Shown here in pieces: positions 37,249-47,786 of a stretch of DNA of 64,000 bases; within the stretch, counting starts at the first letter, position 1; the number at the start of each line of letters is the position of its first letter. The stretch comes from Ulota crispa. Lineage: Eukaryota > Streptophyta > Bryopsida > Orthotrichales > Orthotrichaceae. The stretch spans positions 12,478,727 through 12,542,726 of the forward strand of contig OY987245.1 in the NCBI GenBank assembly GCA_963920765.1. The letters are read 5' to 3'. The translations under genes were made by a program, and so were the position numbers. The notes below the pieces were generated by a model. That model had not been told where the DNA came from. It worked only from the letters and a program-made list of their open reading frames with translations, and ran no database searches.

Positions 37249-38111
37249 CAGTGGGGTAGAATAAGTTTTAGTCCATCCTATTCTACCATTCAAAGGACTT
37301 AGCATTTTATAGAATGCAATTGGATTTTTTTGTATCTTGTATCACTAATATTTAATTCTTACACAATCCTAATTAAGCATACCAAACTTGAGTGTCAAAA
37401 AACCAAAGCCCTGTTTTTGGTGAATTATTTTAGATGAAATTCATGGTTTTATATGATAATTGATTAAAAAAAATTGGTGATGAATTTTTGAGATTTGATT
37501 GCATGGGTATGTAGAAAGCATCTGTGCGTACATCTTTCCTTCAAACAAAAATCTCCAAAAAGTCTCAAAATTCCCCTTATAGAGATTTCAATGTTGAAGT
37601 CATCATAATCGAATTTAGTAAAATAGATATTTCTTTATGGTAATTAGATTTTGCTAATTGACTCATACGCTATGATTAAGTTCTTAGCTCTGAGCATGAT
37701 GATATGATTATTTTGCCAAAAGCTAATTAAAAAACAAATAAATCTATTTTATTGAATTTGGTCATGATCACCCCAACATTAAAAGAAAAAAATTTGAAAC
37801 TTTTTAAGATGTTTGTTAAAAGGAGAGATGTGCATATGAATGTTTCCTACATACCCATGCAATCAAATCTCAAAAATTCATCACCAATGTTTTTTAATCA
37901 ATTATCATATAAAACCATGAATTTCATCTAAAATAATTCACCAAAAATAGGGTTTTGATTTTTTGGAACTCAAGTTTGGTATGCTTGACTAAGATTGTGT
38001 AGGAATTCAAGCTTAGTGATACAAGATACAAAAAATCCAATTGCTTTCCTTAAAATGCTAAGTCCTTTGAATGGTAGAATAGGATGGACAAAAACTTATT
38101 CTACCCCACTA
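37249..38111. mobile_element. Nested TA-flanked foldback element
   Basis: The ends CAGTGGGGTAGAATAAG and, in complement, TAGTGGGGTAGAATAAG are flanked by TA on both sides. The inverted arms extend over some 300 bases, for instance GGACTTAGCATTTTA near 37307 and CTCAAGTTTGGTATGC near 37970. No transposase is encoded. Confidence 0.75.
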
Positions 38112-38120
38112 TACAAATAT

Positions 38121-38405
38121 GGTACTTTTTGCATGGAATTGGGGTGCCCAAACAGCAACATCAAAGTTGGAGATTTTGCACACATTTGGTAAATGGTATA
38201 TTGATTCCAGAACGCATATATCATTAGTACAAAGACTAAAATAATGAGGAGCCGGCAGCCTTCACAAATAATGCACAGAAATGATACTTTTTGCATGAAG
38301 TTTGGGTGTCTAAATAGCAACATGAAAACTTGAGATTTTGCAGATATTTGGTAGGTGGTATATTGATTCTAGAATGCATTTGTCACTAGCATAATGACTA
38401 AAAAT
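38121..38405. repeat. Direct duplication, period about 162 bp
   Basis: The stretch GGTACTTTTTGCATGGAAT onward recurs from about 38283 (TGATACTTTTTGCATGAAG) through GGTATATTGATTC and GACTAAA. It lies within the Stowaway-like element, to the right of the nested insertion. Confidence 0.6.
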
Positions 38406-38462
38406 ACAGTTAATCCCTCATGGAGAAATTTTTTGGAGCTTTATAATGGGACGGAGGGAGTA

Positions 38463-39477
38463 TGTAGTTAGCAATACTTGGTGATAATTTCTAATTTGCA
38501 CTTGCCTTCTTACATATTTCTATTTTGGCACTTTCTTAGTTTTATAATTGTAGTTTGGCAATTTTCCTCATTAAATCAACCAAGATCAAGTTGTCCTCAT
38601 CAAAATCATAATGATCAATTTGGAATCAGTTCACATTTGGATTTCAATGTCACAAAAGGGGTTGCAAACGTGCTAGGACAGACTTCCATGTGCATGCAAA
38701 GTTTGCAAATTTCTAAGATTTAAGGACACAAAAAGGTAAGACTAAATCTCAAATGTATCAAAGCTCCATCCCATGAATGGATTTTTTCTACTAAATGCAT
38801 GATACATTGATGAAAAGCCCTTATGAGTATACCTTCCTAAGTTCCTAGCGGTATGTGACGGAACTAATGCATAAATTTCTACACAATTTTCAGTAACTGT
38901 TATTGCAACTTTGCTAGTTGTATGATACGAATGATCAAGTATTCAATCAACAATACTCTTAAAAAAAAATACAACGTTTATCCCTAAATCATGCCAGCCA
39001 AATTTGAAAGATTCTCCTTTTACCAATTAATCATACTTTCATACCCAAGCATCAGTCAACACTTTGTCCTCTTTGCCCTTTGCTAAACTCAACCACATAT
39101 AGAAGTCCGCTCTTAGACCCAACAAATAAGATACTGGACAATCAAAGTATCTAAGATGCTACAATTCTGTATCCTCTTGCTCTTGTACAAACCTTCATAC
39201 AAGGTTGAAAACACGGATACTCAGCCAACAATATTATCATAGGCAAGATAAGTTACTGCTAAAAACAGAGCAGCATCATTGAAAAAAGGAGGACGATCGA
39301 ACAGTCCTTTACAAAGATACGACTGACCGTCTCATCTCTTCTGGCTTGCAAGTAGCCATCTGAGTCACTGAAAATTCATCTAGAAAACCACAATAAATTA
39401 GCGTCCAAACTTCAAAAAAGCGACTCTTTCAAAATTTTACACAAACACGCACAAACCTTGTCGAAGACCATCAAGTT
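38463..39477. other. Gene-free region downstream of the polygalacturonase-like gene
   Basis: The right part should contain the 3' untranslated region of the minus-strand gene that ends at 39478. No other coding region or complete repeat is supported. Confidence 0.4.
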
Positions 39478-42400
39478 CTAGGCAATGGAACCCTCCCATG
39501 TCAGCTGCTGACAAGGAGAAGGTGTCACAAACAGATATGATCCAGTCACATAGTCGCAATCCCACGGATCTTTTGCAGAGGGCACGTCAAGGACGATGTT
39601 GGCCAGACGAATGCCATGAAACGTGCACTCCTGCAGCCCCAAGAGAAGGCCTGCTTGTGTAATGTTTTTGCCCAAAACATTCTTAATACGTATGTTGTCT
39701 ATGACTGGAAATGCTGTTTGGTTCCAATTCTCATCGGGATGCTCTCCGTAGTTGCCATACACTGCAATTGCCGTCTTGACCGAGTCCAGGAGGATGTTGC
39801 TCGCGATCACATTTTTCACATACGCTCCGCGTCCAGCCGAAGTCTTGATGCGTACTCCCCATCTGCCTCCAGTAATGACCATGTCCTCAACCTGCAATTG
39901 TAGTAAGAATGTAAGAGCAACAAAATAGTTGCAAATCGAATATACCTGAGAGCACTTTCCTTCTCAAAGATCTACATTTTTGCTCACTTTGTCTGGCAAG
40001 AAATGCAGTTTTTTATCCATCCAATATATCCTTGGTTCTAGTTGAATCAACAACTGAACGATACAAAATTATTTTATACGAATAAACTTTAAATAACACA
40101 TTGTAATTGTATGTAAGTCAAGTTGGAATGTGTCTCTCTTTTAAACATTAATAGTGGCTCTTGATACTGAGCTCCATGTGTTAGTTCTTTGTACTTATTT
40201 TAGTAAGAATTCGTCGAGGGCAACAGTTTTATTTTAAGCTAAATCTCACCAAATTTCAACCAGTTTTCAGATCGGATCTAGCTACAAACCTGTACATGTA
40301 TGGACGAAATTGTAATTATTTAGGTGAAGTATTTCGAAAATTTTATTGAGAAAATGTTAGAAGGCCAGAATCTATATTTTGGCTACTTTACCAAAAATCA
40401 TGCAAAATTTGCTAAATTTGACAGGCTCGACCAAGTTTTTAGAGCTACCCAAATTCTTAATAGAATCTGAATTTCCTTAGGATATTGCAAATAACTTCAA
40501 GAAAAAATTGTCAATACTTATGGTGCAGCTGATTGTGAAATTAATCTTGAACTTACAGTATTAAATGTTACTTATAAGTACTGTACATGTACAAACCTAT
40601 TTGATCAATCTCATTATGTAGTTGAGATGTACGACTTCCAAATCCCGTTCCAAATTCAAAATCTAATGTTGTTTTCCCATACCAACTTCAAATTATCGCT
40701 CCAAGCTGTTGTTTATTGTACATCCTTCCCAAAAATGATGAATCAGGACCTTCAAGGGTTAGCCAACGAATTTAGAACAGCAAGCATGAAATTAATCTGA
40801 CCTTGACGTTGGAAATTCCACCAGACATTTCGCTGCCGAATGAAATTCCATGCGTCCCGTCGGCAATTACGCGTCGAATCTGAATGTGTTTGCTGGGCAT
40901 TCCAAAAGTTATTCCATATTCATCCCATCCACTTTTGATAGACACTGCGTCGTCACCCACCCTGATGTAGCAGTCCTCTATACAGACGTGTTGGCTAGAG
41001 TCTGCAAAACGAAACCACATAGCATCACATATCGTTGAAAAAAACAAATTAGCATGACATGATTTTAAATTAACTAGTCTTTATTCTTAAGTGGATAAGA
41101 CATAGATGGTATTTCAAGGTGTCAATAGAAAAAACGTATGGCCCCGGATTTCAGAGGAAGGGTCAAACATGGTTAAATGGCTGAATATCTTCAGCATGCT
41201 TTTGGATCAACTCACTGACAGAACCACGAGATTGAAATCATTTCTGAAATCCTATGTTTGTTCACATCTTGCCTGTCTGCCTTATAAATTCCTCTTGTTT
41301 TCAACAGTTGACATACCTGGGTCAATACCATCCGTGTTTGGAGAATCGGATGGAGCCAAGATAGTCATAAGCTTCACCACCACATGCCTGAAAAGACAGC
41401 CGAGAAGATCATCAGGCTCATCAGCAATATTCCGGTAGTAAGTTCATTGTACATGGTTTAGTTCTAATGAGGTTTTCTTCATGTTGTGCGCAAAATTCCA
41501 AATAAAGAATTATACGAGTATGGGAGTTTCATAACAAACTGCAAATCCAGTGACCTGCAACTGACCCTAACAATCTGACATCGTCCCCGGAATAACACAG
41601 TTGATACACTGCGGATGATATAAGTTACACTAGTGTGAACTTCACAAGAGGTTAAGGAATGCAAGCAGCCTTTCCTTTTTTGTTTTCGTTTTTCTCTTGG
41701 ATGACTTCAAATATAGGGCTAAAGCTCCCAATTTTTGGCAAATGTTTCATTATGATTCTGTTAACTTTAAAACCACAGCACAAATGTGGCGGCTTAAAAC
41801 AAAAACTTAAAGATTTTGCAAGAAATCTGCTTAGTATTTGCATTTTCTCAGTTAAGTTTGCTGCTACACGCTAAAACTTTCGTTAGATCAAAAAATTAGT
41901 TGATTCTAGCGGTGTTTAGACCAAAAAGAATGCCTGAATAAAAGCATATGTGAGTTAAGAGTGATACTTGCAGTAGACTGGATGGATGGTCCAGAATGGT
42001 GAGTTCTGAAAAGTTAGATTTGATATCCAGATGTTCCGTGACCCTATGAGCTCCACCAAATGGCCTCGAGTGTAGTTCAATGTTTTGTTGTCGAATGCAC
42101 TCCACCATACCGCTCCTTGCCCATCAATTGTTCCATTGTTACCTGCGGTCAAGGAAACAGAGCAATTTCACCTAGCCCCGTCATTCGAAATCTCCACTCC
42201 AAGTCGAGTTGAAATATACGGGACATAAAACAAGACAAATGTGTCTTTATCAAGTACGAGCATATTCCATAGAAAATGATCACATAACAGCAAACAGTTC
42301 CTCACCTAAGCATAAGGCAACCATCATCTAAATAGGTTGGTATTACAAATGCATTACCTGTAATGGTAACATCTTCAAGTCCTTCGCCATTGATAAGGCT

Positions 42401-43898
42401 ACTGAATCTAGGACCTGGTAGCTCACGACCTCGACCATAGGAGGGCAACGCTGAAACGATTGGATAGTCGTTCATGTCCTGAATACAAATTAATACAATA
42501 CTAAGGAGCACCTTTCTTTGTCTCGAGCATGTCTTCACACATATAACCTCTAAGTTAAAATAAAAGGTCCTCTTTGGAAGCTACATGCTGATTAGTGTAG
42601 CTTTCAATACAAACTTAAGGGTGTAATTTCTTCTTTCTACTGAGTGTTTTGTTATATTCATAGATGCTCCCTAATTGATGATCTATGTCAACTCTTAAGT
42701 TAGGGACACAAGTACTTTTGATCGTTTGGGCACGTAAAAGTAAAAACATATGCATCTTAAACTAGATCCATACCTCGGATCCAAGAATAACGGCCCCACT
42801 CTCCAAAAACAAGGTGAAGTAACTAATCAGCTTTATGCTCCCAGTAAGCCAGCGCCCTGCAGGAATGTACAGTTCCGCTCCGCCTTTGTGAGCGCAGCTC
42901 TCAAGGTAGAGCAGTGCCTTCTCGAATGCGTGAGTGTTGATTGTCTTGCCATCCCCCACTGCACCGAAATCGGCAATGGAGACACTAAATGGACGCCGGA
43001 GCATGGCGTGAGCACAGCTATAGTGGGACTGCAGCATTACAGCGATGATCCTTCGATTCAGTCACAATTCGGAATGTCCAACCACTTAGGTTAAATCAGA
43101 AGGCGAACGTACAGTGAGACAGGAATACGCAAAAACCGCAATGTAATTTCCCTTTGAACGTGTACATGTTTCTATTGTACTGCATCTGCCAATGAAACAT
43201 TGACTGTTCATGGCTTTTGCAAACGACATCTATTTAACACATTCTTTGGTGCATAGGAACACTTGTTCATTTTCCACCACGAGCATAAAAAAATTTGACC
43301 AATCCAAGAATAATATCCATATTCAACAGTGTAATTCAAAGTGTCACTATCTTAATTCTTTTCCTTCCCAAAGACATAGCCGGTTGCAAGGGGTTTTTGC
43401 TTCAAGGCTAAGTACCTTCAAGCAATATAGAGTCCGGACTGGAGTCTATATTGCGGATGCTTACCCCTAATCAGTGTGAGCACTATGCACCTTTTGTAGA
43501 CGAAGCAAGTCTAAAACTTATACCAAGAAACAGTACAGTCAGTATCCAAAAATTGCACACATTAGTGCTTTGGACGCCTCTCTCAATTGCCAACAAGATC
43601 ATCTAATAAAATCTGACTGTTAAATAAAGAGAACTTTGCTCATCAGCAGAAATGCTTTCACTACCTTGCTATGTCTGAAGATCCTCTTTTGAAAATACTG
43701 GTGACTCCAAGTGTGCGCGACTTCATCTAAGCCATGCTCGGCATAACAAAGCTTCTCAATGCCAATACAGCTTAACATGAGAAGCAGTAGCCGTATTGCA
43801 CTCTGGTACTTCCGCCTGCTTGTCATTGGAGCTTCTTCCCAAACTGAATGATCGAGCTTCCGGTACCTAACACCTACGCCAAAAACTGATCCATCCAT
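39478..43898 (-). CDS. GH28 polygalacturonase-like protein, membrane-anchored or secreted
   Basis: Seven coding exons on the minus strand (43898-43665, 43028-42774, 42478-42358, 42142-41968, 41387-41317, 41001-40802, 39891-39478) all have GT-AG junctions and join in frame to 489 residues. Residues 34-48 (AIRLLLLMLSCIGI region) form a hydrophobic signal or anchor. The GH28 beta-helix starts near VSIADFGAVGDGKT. Active-site motifs are NTDG at 279-282, GDD at 301-303, the equivalent of motif III at 334-343 (GTHGISFGSE) and RIK at 366-368. The family hydrolyses alpha-1,4-galacturonan in pectin of the cell wall. The SEMSGG and GRGRELPGPR motifs place it in the plant polygalacturonase-like clade with an N-terminal anchor; its substrate is not certain from sequence. 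A leader with spliced, repeated exons lies upstream (44121-45115). Confidence 0.93.
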
Positions 43899-44201
43899 CC
43901 AATAATCAATACACGCCAGAATCTACCGGCTCACACAAATTGCACTCACGTAATCAATTGGAAAAGTGACAAAAGTCCAACCAATGAAGTACTTCCTCTC
44001 TCTTTCCAGCTAAAAACAGATAGCCAAAAGCCTAGCTAACTTAACTCCTCAAGAGACGTGAGCTACACTCAGAATTTTGAGATTCAGCAGATGAAATGCA
44101 AACGCAACTTAATTACTCACCTTCTTAGAGCCTCGCTGTAACACAGATCGCTAATTCGCGATGCATATACAAATCACTTCTTGTAACATACAGGATGTCA
44201 T

Positions 44202-44282
44202 TCAACAACATTGCACGATGTCAACCTCATCGATCGTTTCTCCGGCATCAACATCTACTGTTGTAGATGCAGCTCCTCTCAT
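44202..44282 (-). CDS. Small ORF (26 codons) in leader exon, copy A
   Basis: Within the putative exon 44285-44121, an ATG three bases after the acceptor opens a 26-residue ORF that starts MRGAASTTVD and ends EVDIVQCC. The second copy at 44705-44788 encodes the same peptide apart from one inserted codon, and all base differences are synonymous. I do not recognise the peptide. It could be an upstream ORF of the polygalacturonase-like mRNA or a separate micropeptide gene. Whether it is transcribed and translated cannot be told from sequence alone. Confidence 0.4.
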   Translation of the reverse strand: MRGAASTTVDVDAGETIDEVDIVQCC

Positions 44283-44704
44283 TTACTGCAAGCATGTTAT
44301 CTCCAATGTGAATAATAAATTAACACATCATCCAGCATGACATAAACATCAATCAAACCCTAAGGCTGGCTTCTCTCTCTCAAGAAATCAAATCTGTGGA
44401 CGATATTAAGCTTACCTCCGGTAGAGTCAAGAACCTAGTTGCATTGCAAGATCCAAGAAGAGGAGGTTAAGGATTTTAAAGTTACTGGATATGTATTGCA
44501 ACAAACTTAATGGAAGAATTAAGAAACAAGGGCGATCAGTACAAAGAGCTAGTGAGAGTTAAGAGACAGTGAGAAATTACAATAACTTAATGTACAAAAC
44601 CAGAACTCACCTTCTTAGAGCCTCGTTGTAACACAGATATCTTCAGATGATCGCTAATCGCGAAGCATATACAAATCACTTCTTGTAACATACAGGATTG
44701 TCAT

Positions 44705-44788
44705 TCAGCAACATTGCACAATGTCAACCTCATCGATTGTTTCTCCGGCATCAACTATATCTACTGTTGTAGAAGCAGCTCCTCTCAT
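44705..44788 (-). CDS. Small ORF (27 codons) in leader exon, copy B
   Basis: Second copy of the small ORF, within the putative exon 44791-44611. It encodes MRGAASTTVDIVDAGET and then the same IDEVDIVQCC end. Against copy A it has one extra in-frame codon and four third-position changes (GCA/GCT, ACG/ACA, ATC/ATT, TGT/TGC), none altering the peptide. A third start (ATG near 44929) belongs to a partial unit and diverges after MRGAASTTVD. Confidence 0.4.
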   Translation of the reverse strand: MRGAASTTVDIVDAGETIDEVDIVQCC

Positions 44789-45115
44789 CTACTGCAAGAA
44801 TATTATCTCCAATGTGAATAACATATTAACACATCATCCAGCATGACATAAGCGTTAATCAAACCCTAAGGCTGGCTTCTCTCTCCCCGGCATGAGCTAT
44901 CTACTGTTGTAGATGCAGCTCCTCTCATTTACTGCAAGAATGCTATCTCCAATATGAATAACAAATTAACACGTCATCCAGCATGACATAAACATCAATC
45001 AAACCCTAAGGCTGGCTCCTCTCTCTCAAGAAATCAAATCTTTGGACGGCATTAAGCTTACCTCCGATAGAGTCAAGATCCAAGAACCGAGTTGCATTGC
45101 AAGATTCAAGAGGAG

Positions 45116-45493
45116 GTGAGGAATTAATGTTGCTGGATTATATTGCAATAACTTACTGGAAGAATTGAGAAACAAGGGCGATCAATATATACAAAGGGCT
45201 AGTGAGAGTTAAGCTTAAGAGACTTTGAGAAATTGCAATAACTTTAAAGCTGTGTGTGTCTGCGCCATTGTGCTTCATGGCAGAACTGACGCAGCAATCT
45301 GACCCTTGGATGTGGACTGGCACAAAGAGCGCGGTGCTTGTTGATGTGTCCCTGTCAGTATATTCGACCTTCGATGTGATACAGGTGATAGATGAAAGTA
45401 GCAATGGAGTGAAGCGTTTGTGGATGAATTGTTTGAATTGCATTTAACTGGTTTACGTACCTGTTGTTAATGGATTCAACAAAAATATCCTTG
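45116..45493. other. Upstream region of the repeated leader
   Basis: No gene is supported with confidence. A GGAAGAATTGAGAAACAAGGG block at 45160 recurs from about 44512, so the repeat extends partly into this stretch. The minus-strand promoter of the polygalacturonase-like transcript may lie here. Confidence 0.35.
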
Positions 45494-45502
45494 TAAATAA
45501 AT

Positions 45503-45907
45503 AAAGGGAGTGACTAGGTGGACACCCCCTAGTTGCTACGCAGACATCCCATATCTAAACCTATTAAATTTCAGATTGTTATTATGCTAAAATTGAAATA
45601 AAATCAAAGTAATCTTTTAACATACATCTGCGTTTACAAGTGTTGCAAACATACAACAAATTTGCCTCATTTGTTACACGATCAGGAGTCAAACTAGTAA
45701 ATGAAGGGAGCAACTAGTTTAACTCCTAACCGTATCACAAACGAGACAAATTTGTTGTGTGTTTGCAACGCTTGAAGATGCAAATGTACACTAAAGCATT
45801 GCTTTGATTTTATTTCATATTTTAGCTTAATAATATTCTCAAATTTAATAGATTTGGCTGTGGGTGTGTCCATGTAGCAATTGGGGGATGTCCACCTAGT
45901 CGCTCCC
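45503..45907. mobile_element. Mutator-like MITE, 9-bp target duplication
   Basis: The ends GGGAGTGACTAGGTGGACA and, in complement, GGGAGCGACTAGGTGGACA are flanked by TAAATAAAT on both sides (45494-45502 and 45908-45916). Inverted arms make up almost the whole element. A diverged relative lies at 46060-46622. Confidence 0.75.
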
Positions 45908-46059
45908 TAAATAAATTGTGCAATGATAATCTTATCCCCGTGCTTCTCTATCCCTATGCTTCTTATCCTTGTGCCCCTATCCCCGTGCACCCCAAATTTT
46001 ACTTTAATCCATTTATAAATTTAGTTACACTTGTATTCTACTCTACTCAATTTTACTTT

Positions 46060-46622
46060 GGGATAGACTAGGGAGACACCCCCCAATTGCTACAGGGACA
46101 CCCCTATAGCCCAACATATTAAATTTGAGATTATTATTAGGTTGAAATATGAAATAAAATCAAAACAATATTTCAGCGCACAATTGCATGAACAAGCATT
46201 GCAAACATACAACAAATGCGTTTCATTTGTGACATGGTCAAGAGCTAAACTAGTGGCTCCCTTCATTTATAAGTTTAAATCTTGACCATGTCACAAATGA
46301 GACAAATTTGTTGTATGTTTACAACTCTTATAGATGCAAATGTGCGCTAAAATGTTTTTTTTTAATTTTATTTCATATTTGAACGTAATAATAATCTCAA
46401 ATTTAATAAGTTGGGCTATATATAGCCCAAAAACAGGTCTTAAACGACTAAGTGACAGCAACTAAGCCACAATTGTACAAGTGAAATTGAGTCATTTTGC
46501 AGTTGTTGTATAGTCAATGCAATTGTGGTTTAATTGTTGTCACTTAATCGTTTTTTGCCATTTTCTACTAATGATAGGGGGTGTCCACATAGCAATTGGG
46601 GGGTGTCTCCCTAGTCATTCCC
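46060..46622. mobile_element. Second copy of the GACTAGG Mutator-like MITE, with nested element
   Basis: The ends GGGATAGACTAGGGAGACA and, in complement, GGGAATGACTAGGGAGACA are clear. The flanks TTTTACTTT and TTTATTTTT are an imperfect 9-bp duplication. It shares the inner word CAAACATACAACAAATKYG with the copy at 45503-45907. The right arm is interrupted by a smaller inverted-repeat element at about 46430-46562. Confidence 0.7.
46430..46562. mobile_element. Small nested inverted-repeat element
   Basis: The arms AAACGACTAAGTGACAGCAA and, in complement, AAACGATTAAGTGACAACAA pair, followed by CACAATTG on both sides. It lies inside the right arm of the MITE at 46060-46622. Exact ends are uncertain by about 10 bases. 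Confidence 0.5.
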
Positions 46623-46768
46623 TTTATTTTTCATCCAACAAGGAATTCTTTTGTATAGATTGGATTAGATTAGATCAGATTAGATTCTTGTATGAATTGT
46701 AGAACTTATTTTAACACAAATTTAAGTACCCATTGTACCAATGGAGGCAACAATTTGATTCAAAGTAA

Positions 46769-46985
46769 AGTCTTAGTGTAAACCATTTTACGCATGTATC
46801 CCTCTCTCTCCTATTGGTCCTTTGCTAGGACTTAGTGTAAACCACTTTATGCATGTATCCTTCTCTCTCCTATTGGTACTTTGCCAAAAGGCTCACTATA
46901 AACCACTTTACACATGTACCTCTTTCCTCTATTGATTTTTTGCTAAAAAGACTTGATGTAAACCACTTTATGCATGTAGCACTAT
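46769..46985. repeat. Tandem repeat, period about 60 bp, 3.6 units
   Basis: The unit, best seen as GTGTAAACCACTTTATGCATG plus CTCTCTCCTATTGG, recurs starting near 46769, 46829, 46890 and 46950 with increasing divergence to the right. Confidence 0.7.
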
Positions 46986-47179
46986 CTCATGTAGTGATTA
47001 ACAACAAAGTAAGACAGATTACTTGAAAAAACTCCACAATACTCTCTTTTAATCAATGAGATTGAGCTACTTCACCAGACATGAACAACATATCATTGAC
47101 AATTGCACAATACTCTCTCAACCAATCAGAATGTAGATGTGTTCTTTTATCTATGTAAGAAGATAAGATAAAATTTGTG

Positions 47180-47351
47180 GATAAATTGTGAATGAACTGT
47201 GAATAAATTGTGAATGAACTGTGAATAAATTGTGAATGAACTGTGAATAAATTGTGAATGAACTGTGAATAAATTGTGAATGAACTCTGAATAAATTGTG
47301 AATGAACTCTGAATAAATTGTGAATGAACTCTGAATAAATTGTGAATGAAC
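47180..47351. repeat. 22-bp minisatellite, about 8 units
   Basis: The unit AATTGTGAATGAACTGTGAATA (with CTGTG and CTCTG variants) is repeated about 7.8 times. Variants are blocked: the left five are mostly CTGTG and the right three CTCTG. On the minus strand it is free of stop codons in more than one frame, which makes spurious ORFs. Confidence 0.85.
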
Positions 47352-47786
47352 TGAGGACTTTTGCCACGTCGGATGCCTTGTTAGGAACGTGTTTGTGAGA
47401 TCGTGGTCGCTAGGGCATGAACGGTTTGTATTTGGGTTCACTTACTTGCCAGATGGACGCGGTGACTGTTACACGGATAATTCTCTGCGACGCTGAATTG
47501 GATGGACGATATTCTCCAAGCAACGCTGTTGCGGATGGATGATATTTCTTGCAAAGCTGTTGTGAATGGATACTCGGGTGAAAGACCCTTTGTGTCCAAT
47601 ACAATATAAGTTATTTTTCTTACTTGGAAGAATCCATATCTTTACTACATTTTAGGTCAATAGAGAAGGTTGAATATAGATTAATGTGGTTCTAAGTTAG
47701 TGAATTGTCTGAGATTCCAAATTGAAACTTCTTGTTGGTAGTAAGTGTCAATTATACGCAATGTATCTATTATTCCTGTGGGACGT

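Larger units (their letters stand above)
37014..38460. mobile_element. Stowaway-like (Tc1/mariner) element with nested insertion
   Basis: The ends CTCCCTCTGTCCCAATAT and, in complement, CTCCCTCCGTCCCATTAT are flanked by TA (37012-37013 and 38461-38462). The CTCCCTCCGTCCC terminus is well known from plant Stowaway-type elements. The interior is interrupted by a second TA-flanked element at 37249-38111 and holds a direct duplication at 38121-38405. Confidence 0.75.
44117..45115 (-). repeat. Tandemly repeated leader region upstream of the polygalacturonase-like gene
   Basis: A unit starting at 44119 (CACCTTCTTAGAGCCTCG) recurs at 44609, a period near 490 bp. A third, partial unit begins near 44885. 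Shared blocks include ACATACAGGATGTCATTCA, CATCCAGCATGACATAA and CAAACCCTAAGGCTGGCT. On the minus strand the units hold splice-like sites: donors CCGGAG/GTAAGC (exon end 44416) and CCGGAG-like at 45062, acceptors CTTGCAG before 44285 and 44791, and donors AAG/GTGAGT and AAG/GTGAGT (exon ends 44121 and 44611). They are likely 5' untranslated exons, or a small gene, that have been duplicated. Confidence 0.7.

Noticed and set aside
47180-47351. CRISPR-like direct repeats.
   Set aside because: Units are contiguous without spacers and the genome is a plant nuclear genome.
47053-47441. Minus-strand ORFs with repeated FIHNL/VHSQFI phrases.
   Set aside because: They arise from the 22-bp minisatellite, not from a protein-coding repeat.
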